Virus record (IMG/VR): IMGVR_UViG_3300032893_000006
Span: 62,001 to 126,000 of that record
Length of the DNA stretch: 64,000 nucleotides
Direction: 5' to 3' (one strand)
Origin: a virus
The notes under the pieces are model-generated. The model had not been told where the DNA came from. It saw only the letters and a program-made list of their open reading frames with translations, and did not search any database. The position numbers and the translations under genes are program-made. Below are positions 33,948 to 43,477 of the stretch, piece after piece. Numbering within the stretch: the first letter of the stretch is position 1; every line of letters starts with the position of its first letter.

Positions 33948-36847
33948 TGCCAAATCAGAACAAACTCGTCAAGGTCAACGATCTTGGCATTGTTGCCTTC
34001 CCTGCGACGATGCCGGACGAGCAGGTAGCGTCTGTCATCAAGGAGTTTCGCTCCAAACCAAACGATAGTCGTATTCACAAGGCTTCGCCTCACTTCATTG
34101 CGGATGTTTCGAAAACCCCGGACGCTGAAGTAGAAAAGACTGTCGAAATATCAAAGACTCAGCCGACCGAAATTGAAAAGAAACTCAAGGAATACAAGGG
34201 CACTTGGCCGCAGCTACCTGCGCCAGAGTTTCAGAACAATCAGAACGAAGGAACGTACGCGATGTTTGGCGGAGATGCCAAGAATCCGCAAGCCGTCCAA
34301 GTTCCATTCAGCAGTATTCCTCAAGCTTTCCAAAAGGGCTACATTTGGTTCAATGGCGATGAAAAAAATCGCTACACAAATGATCTGAAGGCTGCGAAGC
34401 CGATTGGCTTGTCGCGGGCCACTGACTACGTGCAGCGGTCGCTTGCGTCGAAGCCCGGTGGCGATCCTATCGCAAACACGATGAAGGCGGTCGAGCGCGC
34501 AATCTATGTCGGTGCTCCCAGTTTCGTCGTCGATCTTGCCAAGAGCGCTTACACTGATGCAACCGGCCAGACTCAAGGCGCGCTAGTTGGCGCTCTCGAT
34601 CCGGGCCAAATTCCCGCTGGCCTGTATCAGCAGTATCAAGAAGACGCCAAGGTCGATCAGCGTATGGCGCAAGACAACCTACTCGGTTCCCTGATTGGGT
34701 TGTATGCGACAGGAAAGATCGGTGAGAGCGCGCCAAAACTTTCATCGAATCTAATTGGGGAAGCTAGCGTTCCAGAACGCTTCAACAGCCGCATCGTTCA
34801 CTCAAATCCAGTGGGCGAAGTACGCATGGGTAAAGATGGAGTGCCGACAATCTGGCTCCAGCCGAAGGCGTGGCATAACTACATGCGTGCGGCTCACCCG
34901 GAAGTATTAAATCCACACACAGTCCTCGGAGAGAACGTTCGCATCGATCCGGAGTTTATGAAGCTCTCGACGATGGAGCACCCGCAGAAGTATGCGGACT
35001 GGGCTCACGTGCGGGAACTTCTTAAAAAAGCCAACGATGCGTCGACGCAGCAGACTGCCGTTCTTGCTCGCCGCAGCGGCGGAATCGGTCAAGCCGTAAA
35101 TGTACTTCGCGAGGAAAAGATTCACTCGTGGCAACGAAGCTTATCGCAAAACCGCGATGTGATGAATCATCTTACACCGCAAGCATTCTCTCAGTTGGCA
35201 AGCGCAGTGCCAAAGCCGATGAGGGATCACCTGAATAGCGTATACGGACCTTCCTCGAATCCAGTGTTTGTAAGCGAGGCTGCAGCGCGGTATATCGCAA
35301 ACGATCTGCAAGGAACGACTCCGGCAGATGCAGTCCAGTTCCTGTCGCAATATTTTGACGCGGTTGTTCAGCAGCATGGCCCGAATGCTCTTTCAACACT
35401 TGAGCGCACAAGGGGCCTTGCAAAACATCTACAGGAGGTCATTGATGAAGAACATCGTGGTACCGACAGAACAGCAACTCAAGGAAACGTTCGAGGCGTA
35501 CCAGAAGGGCGGCAAGCAGGCACTCCTCCAATTACTGGAGCAACGCCAGAGCCAGCCTTCAATCGCCAACAAACTAAGTCTTCAGAGTTTAGAAACTGGT
35601 TTGGCGAATCCAAAGTAGTCGATGAGTACAACCAGCCAAAGATTGTTTATCACGGTACATACGGTAAAGATTTTTCAGAGTTTGAAACTGGCCATCACCC
35701 GGGGAAATCTACTCCCATTTCTAATTTTGGATTTTTTTTCACGGATAATCCGGAATTAGCAGGAGGTTTTGCCAAAAAAAGACGTGGGGCAAGACTGATT
35801 CCGGCGTATTTATCCATCAGAAACCCACTCATAGAAAAGGCTGCGCCAAGAAGCGGATTTAGTAAATCGGAAATCCTCGAAAACTTCGCGAACGATGACG
35901 AAAGGCAAGACTATATTGATAGAGCCAAGGCAGCGGGACATGATGGGTTGATATTTGAGTCTACAGATGGAACTGAATATGTGGCTTTTAGACCGGATCA
36001 GATTAAAAGCGCAATCGGAAATCGTGGAACGTTTGATTCAACAACCGGCAACATCTTATTTCGACGCGAACCATCAGGAAATACCGCCGAAAAAACGGTA
36101 CCATACCTGCCGATCACGCCAGAGATGCGTCAGTCCCTTCAGCGTGAAGGTGTGCCGATGTTCCGGCGCGATGCATCAGCTATCGAAGCGGAAACGCAGG
36201 AAGGGAAGTCTCCTCTGGACCAGATCAGATCGCTGAAGCAGGAGGCAGAGCAGAGGAACCCATCCCTCGATCCCGTCATCGGCAACGACCGTCGCCGCAA
36301 TAGCGGTCTGCGAAAGAGAATCTCAGAGATGACGCCGGAGGAGATGAGGAGAGTCCTTCTCACCAGCGAGACTGTCGATCTTCCCAATCGCCGCTCCTTC
36401 GATGAGGACCAGATGGACTACCCGGCTGCTGCAATTGGCCGGTCGGATGCCGACGCGTTGAAGGCGTTTAATGATAGATTTGGATACGAAAAAGGCAATG
36501 CTCTGCTGCGCGCCAAAGCTGATGCGCTCAAGCAAGTCGGCCTGCAGGCTTACCACGAGAAGGGCGACGAATTCCTCTATCGCGGCGACTCGCAGGATGA
36601 AATGAAAGAGAAGCTTGAGAAAGCCCGGGAGATTCTGAGAAATACGGTGTTCGACGTGACGCTCGACGACGGGAGAAGGCTACAACTCAAGGGGGTTGAC
36701 TTCAGCTATGGCACAGGATCAGACCTCGAAGAAGCAGAGTCCAACCAGCACACCCACAAGTCCGAGCGGGAAGCTCGCGGCGAACGCAAGAGAGGTGAGC
36801 TTAGAGGAATTACTGAAATTGAAACCGTGGAAAGTGAGAAGCATTAA
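33947..36847 (+). CDS. Polyvalent virion protein with ADP-ribosyltransferase and GGDEF-like domains
   Basis: The 966-residue protein ends the internal-protein operon. Residues about 545-705 match the polyvalent-protein ADP-ribosyltransferase fold: Phe-Arg-Asn-Trp-Phe-Gly-Glu-Ser, Val-Tyr-His-Gly-Thr, Phe-Phe-Phe-Thr-Asp-Asn-Pro, and a late Tyr-Val-Ala-Phe-Arg-Pro-Asp-Gln-Ile-Lys-Ser. Residues about 805-915 look like a GGDEF domain (Leu-Pro-Asn-Arg-Arg-Ser-Phe, Phe-Asn-Asp-Arg-Phe-Gly, and Lys-Gly-Asp-Glu-Phe as signature). The N-terminal 540 residues are unassigned. Such proteins are thought to enter the host with DNA and modify host targets at once. Confidence 0.7.
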   Translation: MPNQNKLVKVNDLGIVAFPATMPDEQVASVIKEFRSKPNDSRIHKASPHFIADVSKTPDAEVEKTVEISKTQPTEIEKKLKEYKGTWPQLPAPEFQNNQNEGTYAMFGGDAKNPQAVQVPFSSIPQAFQKGYIWFNGDEKNRYTNDLKAAKPIGLSRATDYVQRSLASKPGGDPIANTMKAVERAIYVGAPSFVVDLAKSAYTDATGQTQGALVGALDPGQIPAGLYQQYQEDAKVDQRMAQDNLLGSLIGLYATGKIGESAPKLSSNLIGEASVPERFNSRIVHSNPVGEVRMGKDGVPTIWLQPKAWHNYMRAAHPEVLNPHTVLGENVRIDPEFMKLSTMEHPQKYADWAHVRELLKKANDASTQQTAVLARRSGGIGQAVNVLREEKIHSWQRSLSQNRDVMNHLTPQAFSQLASAVPKPMRDHLNSVYGPSSNPVFVSEAAARYIANDLQGTTPADAVQFLSQYFDAVVQQHGPNALSTLERTRGLAKHLQEVIDEEHRGTDRTATQGNVRGVPEGRQAGTPPITGATPEPAFNRQQTKSSEFRNWFGESKVVDEYNQPKIVYHGTYGKDFSEFETGHHPGKSTPISNFGFFFTDNPELAGGFAKKRRGARLIPAYLSIRNPLIEKAAPRSGFSKSEILENFANDDERQDYIDRAKAAGHDGLIFESTDGTEYVAFRPDQIKSAIGNRGTFDSTTGNILFRREPSGNTAEKTVPYLPITPEMRQSLQREGVPMFRRDASAIEAETQEGKSPLDQIRSLKQEAEQRNPSLDPVIGNDRRRNSGLRKRISEMTPEEMRRVLLTSETVDLPNRRSFDEDQMDYPAAAIGRSDADALKAFNDRFGYEKGNALLRAKADALKQVGLQAYHEKGDEFLYRGDSQDEMKEKLEKAREILRNTVFDVTLDDGRRLQLKGVDFSYGTGSDLEEAESNQHTHKSEREARGERKRGELRGITEIETVESEKH

Positions 36848-36867
36848 AATCCACACAGCGTAATCCG

Positions 36868-37791
36868 ATGGAAAGCTCGCCGCAAATTCTCACCACACTC
36901 GAACGCTGTCCCTGCGCCGCCCATTTCGCAAGAGATTGGCGGCGCGCTAAGTTTGACGAGATCGGCATACTCCATGAAGGTCTCCGCGCCGGTCTGACAA
37001 CCCCTCGTCCAGATCATGGACAGTGCGCAGGTGAGCAGGTTTACAGCTTTGGCGCGGAACCCGGTCTCCTGACCGACCACTACGACGTCTACGCTCAGGT
37101 CGTCCATCTTGCTGCCCTTGCCGACATCATGGCCACAGCCGTCAGAAAAAAAGGCGACGTGCCTTGGAAGGTTCCCGGTCGTGTCGAACTTTCATCGACA
37201 GCGACGTGGAAGTCTGAGGCTTTCTTGTCGCCGGATGGATCGCATCTGCGCCGCGTCGTTCTTGCTAGCAACTGGTCCGACGACCGGCATTATTCAGAGG
37301 TACGCGGGTGGCGTACTCTTGGCGAAGTTTGTATCCACGGCCTACCGATGCAGCAGGTGGTGTGCGTGATCGGCCAGAGCAGAAGCGGCAAGCGCCATAG
37401 TTGGTGGACGCATGGCCTCCGCCACCCGGTCAACAAGAAGCTCAGGTTTCGAAAGAAAAATCAGATCGAGCAGCCATTCAAATCCACATGGAAAGAAGTC
37501 TGGCGCGAGGACTTCGACGACATCACTACTGACGAATGGCTACAGGCCATGCTAGAGGACGATATCTTGAAGGATTGCTGCTTCAAGGTGGACGTTCCCG
37601 TGCCAGAGAAGGTCGCTCGCCAAAAGATCATTGATCTCGCGATCCGCAAACTCGAAATAATCGACGGAATGGAAGATAAGCCAGATCAGAATTTGACAAC
37701 CTGTGACTGGCCTTCTCCCTGTTTTTTCAGAGTTCCCTGCCACAAAAACGAGGAGCCTAACTCCCGCCAAGGATTTGTGAGGATCGAGTAG
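36868..37791 (+). CDS. Possible Cas4-like PD-(D/E)XK protein with cysteine cluster
   Basis: The 307-residue protein has an N-terminal Leu-Glu-Arg-Cys-Pro-Cys-Ala and three C-terminal cysteines (Thr-Cys-Asp, Pro-Cys-Phe, Pro-Cys-His, about 285-300). This is the cysteine spacing of Fe-S-containing Cas4/AddB-type nucleases. I cannot place the catalytic Asp and Glu-X-Lys with confidence, so it may be a structural or degenerate relative. It is the last plus-strand gene before a convergent minus-strand operon, whose stop is four bases away. Confidence 0.45.
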   Translation: MESSPQILTTLERCPCAAHFARDWRRAKFDEIGILHEGLRAGLTTPRPDHGQCAGEQVYSFGAEPGLLTDHYDVYAQVVHLAALADIMATAVRKKGDVPWKVPGRVELSSTATWKSEAFLSPDGSHLRRVVLASNWSDDRHYSEVRGWRTLGEVCIHGLPMQQVVCVIGQSRSGKRHSWWTHGLRHPVNKKLRFRKKNQIEQPFKSTWKEVWREDFDDITTDEWLQAMLEDDILKDCCFKVDVPVPEKVARQKIIDLAIRKLEIIDGMEDKPDQNLTTCDWPSPCFFRVPCHKNEEPNSRQGFVRIE

Positions 37792-37794
37792 AGC

Positions 37795-38367
37795 TTACAC
37801 CCACTGCCCCGAGTTCATTTCGCTGGCTTTCAGGTGCTCATCTTCGTCGGCCTCTGGAGCAGCCAAGGCTGTGTCCATGGCTGCTCCACCGCCACGACCG
37901 GGAGTAAACGGAAGCTCGGGGATAGGCACGTTGTATGGACTCGGAGCCAGAGCAGCAGACGGCACGAGTGGTTGTAGCGGCGGGGGTTGCGGTGCGATGT
38001 AATGGTCGGACATGACCTGCTCCATCGTCACCTGTCGAGGGCTCGGGTATTGCAGAGCAGGGGATGCCCCCGGGGGATAGCCCATCGGCTGTTGCTGCCC
38101 ACGCAAAACAGCGAGGGTGTTGACCAAGGACTTCACCTCGGCATCCCGGGCGTTGTAGACTCCGCCGATCTGGGTCAGCTTTGCGCTCACGACGGACCAG
38201 TCCCGGGCGGCTCCATCTCTTTCCTTCAATGCCGCCGTCAGCCGCTTCTCTACCGCCCTGACGGCGACGGCGAGAGACTGATTATTCCGGGCCGTCCGGC
38301 GCTTGGAACGCGCTCCACGGGCCTGCTGTGGCTTCTGGCGGGGTGTTTCTGAGAGAGAATCTGTCAT
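37795..38367 (-). CDS. Hypothetical Pro-rich protein with coiled coil
   Basis: ATG at 38367 gives 190 residues; an in-frame TTG at 38403 is less likely. It has a basic N-terminus (Lys/Arg-rich to about 35), a coiled coil (about 35-90) and a Pro/Ala-rich C-terminal half. No family is recognised. It is the last gene of the minus-strand operon. Confidence 0.5.
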   Translation of the reverse strand: MTDSLSETPRQKPQQARGARSKRRTARNNQSLAVAVRAVEKRLTAALKERDGAARDWSVVSAKLTQIGGVYNARDAEVKSLVNTLAVLRGQQQPMGYPPGASPALQYPSPRQVTMEQVMSDHYIAPQPPPLQPLVPSAALAPSPYNVPIPELPFTPGRGGGAAMDTALAAPEADEDEHLKASEMNSGQWV

Positions 38368-38412
38368 GTGAGCGAGAATAACCACTCGCCGCTGGCGTTG
38401 CAAGGGTAGAAT

Positions 38413-38919
38413 TCAGTTCATCTGTTGGAAACTCTGCGCTGTCAGACCCGGGATGGGCTCACACATGACGGCGGTTTCGATAATCCGCCAGTCAGCCTCA
38501 TTGGCCTCGACATTGCCGTAGCGCCGACCCGAGAAAATCTCCCGGTAGTATGGCAACCGGTGTTCCGGGCTCTGAAGCTCGCGCCAGCAGTCTTCGCAGA
38601 GCGGGAACATCCCGCTGGCCGGGGAGATCATGGTTGTGTGTGGCTTGACGATGGCCCATGGAAGCTGGCACCGGCCACAGCAGTTAAAATTCGGGAACAG
38701 CGCCTGCAGAAGAGTGGCGATCTGCTGTCTGCGGTAGCACTGGCCGGTCGGCACGTCATCGAGCGGACCCTTGGCTGTTTTCTCATGGGATGGCGATCCG
38801 GAGACACCGATTTCGCTGTCGGGGATGTAGAAGCCCTCGCGGCGCGCCGCCTCAGCCGAGTTGCGAACGAAGCGAGTTCCCGCTTCTGGAATCGGTTTCT
38901 TTTTCTTGAACCCAAACAT
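38413..38919 (-). CDS. Hypothetical zinc-binding protein
   Basis: The 168-residue product has Cys-Cys-Gly-Arg-Cys near residue 80 and Cys-Glu-Asp-Cys near 109, which can form one zinc site. The N-terminus is Lys-rich. It lies between the radical SAM gene and 37795-38367 on the same strand. Function unknown. Confidence 0.5.
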   Translation of the reverse strand: MFGFKKKKPIPEAGTRFVRNSAEAARREGFYIPDSEIGVSGSPSHEKTAKGPLDDVPTGQCYRRQQIATLLQALFPNFNCCGRCQLPWAIVKPHTTMISPASGMFPLCEDCWRELQSPEHRLPYYREIFSGRRYGNVEANEADWRIIETAVMCEPIPGLTAQSFQQMN

Positions 38920-38925
38920 AGTCCC

Positions 38926-40350
38926 TCACAGAGAACTTCGTAGGATTTGTGGACTCATTCCCATGGAGTGGTCGTAGAGCTTTGCAGCCACAGATGGCGG
39001 CATCGAAATTCCTAGCTCTTTTTTTGCATTAAGTTCAATCCAGTCGCGTTGCTCCACCAATTCACTGGGGGTCAAGTAATCGGACCAGACATGACTAACA
39101 TAACTACCCATGACCCCCTTGTAATAATCTGCAGTTTGAGTGAAATCGACTTCTTCCATATAAAGCCGGTCGCCAGTTTTTTGGGAAGTGTAGCACCACT
39201 TATTGTCGCTCAAGTGAATCGCTTCATCCCAGTAGGGACTTCCGGGATACGGCGTGATGACGGTGACGTCGAGATCGTCCGGCTTGGTTTTTAGAAGCCA
39301 CTCGTAAGTATGCATAGACGTCTCGCGCGATTCTCCAGCATGTCCTAGGCTCATTAGTGCTTTAACCTTCAAGCCATGAGCGTGTGCAATCTCCATGCAT
39401 CGAGAGTTTTGTGCCTGTGTAGCGTTCTTTTGTATATTCGTAAGGATTCGGTCAGAACCACTTTCAAATCCAACAAGTATCCATCGAAAGCCTGCTTCAT
39501 ACATTGCTTGAGCCTGCTCCTCAGTGAACAATTCGGATTTGATAAACCCACGCAGTCGCCATTCGATTCCGATGGACTTTGCCTTATCTCTCATTCCACG
39601 CATGAGCGTTAACATTTCACGATTGATATTGAGTTCATCGTCAAAGTAGTTGATACCCTTAAAGCCGTAAGTGGTATACAAGTGCATTGCTTCGGCAATA
39701 ATATTTTCCGGGGTACGCAAACGAATCTGCCTAAGCATTGGCGAGTTACGGCCCGAGCAAAAGGTGCATTTCATTGGGCATCCAAGTTGCCCAACTACGT
39801 GCGCTGCGCGCTCCCCATCAATCGTGTAATGGTAGCTGTCCATGTCGATTAGATGCCTCGCTGGCCACGGGCTCTCTGTAAAATCCTTTGAAGTTTGCCA
39901 GAGTACAGATTTCGGATCGTCGGCATCGACAAGGCCGCGCGTGTGAATTGCTTCGAAGATGGCTTTCTCGCCGTCTCCTGCAACAACAACGTCGAACTCG
40001 TTTAGGAGTTCTTCCAAAGCTTTTCGAGCACGTCCGTTTCCTCGCTTTGCCGCCGCATGAACGAGCGTAGCGTGCGGTCCACCAAGAATCGTCTTACTGT
40101 CAGTCGGAAGCACTCGACGCACCTTGACTGCAGCGGGGATTTGCGGGGTCGTCGCCGTAATGGCAAATGTTTTGGAGCCTTGATAATCTTTCGCAACATC
40201 CTCATAGTTCGCTACTCCTGTTAGATCGAGGTGGTCTACTGTGATTCCAGCCTGCTCAAGAGCCGCGCCAACTTTCAAAATTCCAAGAGACACAAAAACT
40301 CGTTGATCTAAGAGAAACGGGCTCGGCGGCGTGACGAGGCAAATCTTCAT
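38926..40350 (-). CDS. B12-binding-domain radical SAM enzyme
   Basis: The 474-residue protein has the class B layout: an N-terminal cobalamin-binding-like Rossmann domain (about 1-150, Leu-Gly-Gly-Pro-His-Ala) and a radical SAM barrel with Cys-Pro-Met-Lys-Cys-Thr-Phe-Cys near 195, the CxxxCxxC cluster motif. Such enzymes perform radical methylation or other C-C and C-P chemistry. The substrate cannot be read from sequence; neighbouring glycosyltransferases suggest sugar or lipid-linked substrates. Confidence 0.85.
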   Translation of the reverse strand: MKICLVTPPSPFLLDQRVFVSLGILKVGAALEQAGITVDHLDLTGVANYEDVAKDYQGSKTFAITATTPQIPAAVKVRRVLPTDSKTILGGPHATLVHAAAKRGNGRARKALEELLNEFDVVVAGDGEKAIFEAIHTRGLVDADDPKSVLWQTSKDFTESPWPARHLIDMDSYHYTIDGERAAHVVGQLGCPMKCTFCSGRNSPMLRQIRLRTPENIIAEAMHLYTTYGFKGINYFDDELNINREMLTLMRGMRDKAKSIGIEWRLRGFIKSELFTEEQAQAMYEAGFRWILVGFESGSDRILTNIQKNATQAQNSRCMEIAHAHGLKVKALMSLGHAGESRETSMHTYEWLLKTKPDDLDVTVITPYPGSPYWDEAIHLSDNKWCYTSQKTGDRLYMEEVDFTQTADYYKGVMGSYVSHVWSDYLTPSELVEQRDWIELNAKKELGISMPPSVAAKLYDHSMGMSPQILRSSL

Positions 40351-40402
40351 GAGGAGGGGGACCTCATGGCTATGATTGCATTTCCAGAAAACCCGGTAAA
40401 GG

Positions 40403-41083
40403 CTAAAGTGCTCCGAGTTCGCCTTTTAACAAAGCTCGGAACCGATCATCGGGGCATTTTCCAGAAAAATGGAGGAAATTCGGGTAGGTATCATAACGGC
40501 TATTCCACGGCAGGCCGTTTTTGAACTGCAACGCGCCATCCTCCTGCGTCGCTGAGACAACATAAAACAGATTCGTGACTTCATCGAACGCGACGCAGTC
40601 AGAGTTTTCTGCGGCACGTCGATTGAACCAAGCCTGATCGAGTATCTCAAGGTCCGGCATCTGTTCGGCCCATTCAAGCCAATGCAGAATGTATTCCGGG
40701 TAACCGGCAATCATCCCATTGTTGGCAAAGCGCCATGGGCTGGTGCTCATGAAGCGCGGCATCAGGTTAGGCTCTGGATAGCAATTGCGCTCTGCAGAAA
40801 CAAGCATCGTGTCCGGAATCTTGGCCATGGCGGCATCTCTGTCGCCATAGAAGAGCACATCCCACGCATCCGTCATGACAAGATTTTTGTAGTCCTTGAA
40901 ACGCGTCGCGATGCTGCGGATGTACTCGATTCGACGCCTCATTGTGATGCTGTTTGCACCCGCAGGGAGATTGTGCAGCGGTTCGAGATGAAACTCGATC
41001 CCCGCAGCTTTCAGTTGCTGCTCGTACTCGTCAATGAAGCCTTCGCGATGCGTGGCACCGGCTACAACGATCAAATCATTCAT
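40403..41083 (-). CDS. GT-A-type glycosyltransferase-like protein
   Basis: Start at ATG 41083 gives 226 residues, trimming an unlikely extension. Val-Met-Thr-Asp-Ala-Trp-Asp-Val-Leu near 68 resembles the DXD metal/nucleotide-sugar site of procollagen-type galactosyl/glucosyltransferases; Asp-Gln-Ala-Trp-Phe-Asn-Arg near 150 is typical too. It overlaps the upstream GT2 gene by 8 bases, so the two are co-translated. Confidence 0.65.
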   Translation of the reverse strand: MNDLIVVAGATHREGFIDEYEQQLKAAGIEFHLEPLHNLPAGANSITMRRRIEYIRSIATRFKDYKNLVMTDAWDVLFYGDRDAAMAKIPDTMLVSAERNCYPEPNLMPRFMSTSPWRFANNGMIAGYPEYILHWLEWAEQMPDLEILDQAWFNRRAAENSDCVAFDEVTNLFYVVSATQEDGALQFKNGLPWNSRYDTYPNFLHFSGKCPDDRFRALLKGELGAL

Positions 41084-41825
41084 GTGCTTGTCCTTGGTCT
41101 GTTCCGAATAATTCCTGCGCGAACTGGGCCTTGTAGGTTGGCCCTTGGTCGAAACATCCCCACTTCTCCCTGAGAATTTCACGGTCGGCGTCGGCGCGCA
41201 TTTCGATCAATCGCCGTTCTCTGGGGTCGGCCTGCTTCAAAGTAGAGCTTCTCTCGTGATAGAACGGCAACTGCGCATTCATCAGATGAATCCCGGCGCG
41301 CCAAGCGCGAATGTGATAGTCGAGGTCTTGGCAGTACATGACCATGTGCTCATCAAATCTGCCAATACGATCCCACGCCGCTTTTCGAATCAGGTAGGCG
41401 CTAAAGTCAGGAGCTTCGATAGGGTTCAATTCCGTGGGCTCGGTCGCAATCTCCTCGTGTGAGCCCACGCTGACTCCAGTGACAAAAGGAAGGTTGAGTT
41501 CGAGTAGCCTGCGGTAAAACCACGGCGGCAGCGTCGTGTCGTTGTTGATGACAAGCACATGCTCGTAGCGTGGCCCGTTGAATAGGTAATTCAACCCGCT
41601 ATTCCAACAGACGGACACACCTTTGTTTTCGTGAAGGAGAATCGCGTTGGCATAGTGGCTGTTCATCTCGTCGGCGAGCCACTCTTCGGTGCTATCTGTG
41701 GACCCGTTGTCGTAAATCATGATTTCTGTCTGGATGTCTTGGTTGCGGATGCTTTCGACGCATCGCTTGGTCAACTCAAGGCAGTTATGCGTGAGGATCA
41801 GTACCGGGTTCATTCGACTCTCCAT
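41076..41825 (-). CDS. Family 2 glycosyltransferase
   Basis: The 249-residue protein shows the GT2 signature: Ile-Leu-Thr-His-Asn near residue 10, Ile-Tyr-Asp-Asn-Gly-Ser-Thr-Asp near 37, Asn-Lys-Gly-Val-Ser, and Ile-Asn-Asn-Asp-Thr near 91 as the metal-binding site. A late Asp-Leu-Asp-Tyr-His is the usual acceptor-side motif. Met at codon 5 is an alternative start. Confidence 0.8.
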   Translation of the reverse strand: MESRMNPVLILTHNCLELTKRCVESIRNQDIQTEIMIYDNGSTDSTEEWLADEMNSHYANAILLHENKGVSVCWNSGLNYLFNGPRYEHVLVINNDTTLPPWFYRRLLELNLPFVTGVSVGSHEEIATEPTELNPIEAPDFSAYLIRKAAWDRIGRFDEHMVMYCQDLDYHIRAWRAGIHLMNAQLPFYHERSSTLKQADPRERRLIEMRADADREILREKWGCFDQGPTYKAQFAQELFGTDQGQAHE

Positions 41826-42066
41826 TCACAATTTCTTCTCTTGTTTTGCAAAGCTCTGGATTTTTGCAACCGCAGTAGTAGTCGGAAAATTTAGCTCCTT
41901 CTGGCAGGACCACAACACGAAATTTCCCTGCCATCCGCGTGGGAGTGCCTTCACGATAAGCAATGCAACCATACTCGCCGTGAGCGTAACCGCTGTGTCC
42001 ACACAGCTTGCACCGCTGGTCGCCATGTTCGCGAAGTTTCTTTATCCATGAGGGGTTGAAAGGCAT
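41785..42066 (-). CDS. Small cysteine-rich protein
   Basis: The 93-residue product contains Cys-Lys-Leu-Cys-Gly-His near 19, then single Cys and a Cys-Gly-Cys further on, consistent with zinc binding. It overlaps both flanking glycosyltransferase genes (by 41 bases and 1 base), so it is embedded in the operon. Function unknown. Confidence 0.55.
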   Translation of the reverse strand: MPFNPSWIKKLREHGDQRCKLCGHSGYAHGEYGCIAYREGTPTRMAGKFRVVVLPEGAKFSDYYCGCKNPELCKTREEIVNGESNEPGTDPHA

Positions 42067-42650
42067 TATTTTCCGCCACTGATGACCGGCATTACGATGA
42101 TTGGGTTGAAAGATTCAAAAGACGCGTAAGGATGTGCGTGCACGAGATGTTCGATGAAGATGCCGTCTGAAGTATAGTCGGGGATATCCGGCCACTGCCC
42201 TACTTCTTTGGCGACGATGAGATTCGCCGTGTCGACGTGACAGAGTCGCGGCGCGCCGTCAGGAAAGAAAATACTGCCAAGGCGAAGGATGGGAAAGAAG
42301 GCGACGAGCGGGAACCCCTTCCAGAGCAGCGCATTGTGAATTGCCTCAAGGACCTCTTCATCAGCAAGATAGTTATCATCGTCCAGATATTGGACGTATT
42401 CCCCTTTTGCCAGCGTCCATCCATTGTGACGACACGTGTTCCCGCCGTTCTTGTGCGGAACTGGACATTGAGCAATGACTCGTTGGGGGTGTTTGATCTT
42501 CTCGATCAGATCGAGATCAAGCGTCTCGCAATCGACAACCACAATGTGCTGCCAGTCTTTGTAGGTTTGCTGATTGACAGACTCGCAGGTGAGCAACAAG
42601 CTCTCTCTTTGAAGCGTTGGTGTGATGATCGAGAAAAACGGCCTACTCAT
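42066..42650 (-). CDS. Family 2 glycosyltransferase (second)
   Basis: ATG 42650, with AGGGA upstream, gives 194 residues. Ser-Ile-Ile-Thr-Pro-Thr-Leu near the start, and Tyr-Leu-Asp-Asp-Asp-Asn near 93, are GT2 landmarks; the acidic triplet is the metal site. It is short for GT2, so the acceptor domain is minimal. It overlaps the upstream nuclease-like gene. Confidence 0.75.
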   Translation of the reverse strand: MSRPFFSIITPTLQRESLLLTCESVNQQTYKDWQHIVVVDCETLDLDLIEKIKHPQRVIAQCPVPHKNGGNTCRHNGWTLAKGEYVQYLDDDNYLADEEVLEAIHNALLWKGFPLVAFFPILRLGSIFFPDGAPRLCHVDTANLIVAKEVGQWPDIPDYTSDGIFIEHLVHAHPYASFESFNPIIVMPVISGGK

Positions 42651-43473
42651 TGATGTTATCCCTCGCTGGCATCTTGAATAACTTCGAAAGTTCTTCGAGG
42701 TGACGATCTGTGAAATGCCGAATGCCATTTTGCCTGAATGCTGTTTCGACTGACTTCAGCGGCTCATTGGACCACTTCGCTTTTCGAGAAACAATATCGC
42801 GAACAGCATAAATGATCTTGTCAATGCGATCCACGGAAGTACGTTCTGTGGCCTCCGCGCGGTACTCCTTGGCAGATATCCGGCTCTGCAGGTGTCTTGT
42901 TCGATGATCGCAGCGAACTGCTAGGTTATACACCACGAAAAAATGCTCTTTATCGGTAGCCTGTCGCGGAGTTGGGGTTCGCACCTGCGCTACCAGATCA
43001 CCTCGGAGTTCGAGGATTCCCCACCCTTCAGGCCACTCGTCTTGTTTGACAATACCGGGAGGCATGGCAACGTAGGCCAGATCGGTAGGTGGCGTCATCT
43101 TCCATTTTCTGTCACCCATAAAGTCTGCTCGCGATGTCTTTACTTCGACCAGACAGGTCATACGTCGATCAAGAGGCTTATAGAGAGCTTTCCACGCGGC
43201 GTACTTCACTTGGTAATCGTCATCGTTTCTGCCGTATGGGTATCTGGGTGGACGCGGTAAGAATTTCATCTCGATCAGTTCTGTCTGCGTCGGAACGATC
43301 ACTCCCGCAATATCGGCGATCCAGCCTTTTTCGTTGACGTCGGTCCATGGCATTCCGACTTCTTCCTCGACGGGTTTGAAGCCGTGGTTCTCAAGCCACT
43401 GGTGTGCGGCCAGAGTCACTCGATGTGTCAGTTCGGATTTGTTGCGATCTGCAGGTTCCGGTATTGAGGCCAT
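42643..43473 (-). CDS. MmcB-like PD-(D/E)XK nuclease
   Basis: In this 276-residue protein Trp-Ile-Ala-Asp-Ile-Ala-Gly and Val-Glu-Val-Lys-Thr-Ser-Arg-Ala-Asp-Phe, with Asp-Leu-Ala-Tyr-Val-Ala-Met-Pro after it, match the MmcB family of DNA-repair nucleases. The Asp and Glu-X-Lys are the PD-(D/E)XK catalytic set. The C-terminal 120 residues are an added helical part. It could act in repair, recombination or host DNA degradation. Confidence 0.7.
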   Translation of the reverse strand: MASIPEPADRNKSELTHRVTLAAHQWLENHGFKPVEEEVGMPWTDVNEKGWIADIAGVIVPTQTELIEMKFLPRPPRYPYGRNDDDYQVKYAAWKALYKPLDRRMTCLVEVKTSRADFMGDRKWKMTPPTDLAYVAMPPGIVKQDEWPEGWGILELRGDLVAQVRTPTPRQATDKEHFFVVYNLAVRCDHRTRHLQSRISAKEYRAEATERTSVDRIDKIIYAVRDIVSRKAKWSNEPLKSVETAFRQNGIRHFTDRHLEELSKLFKMPARDNINE

Positions 43474-43477
43474 AACG

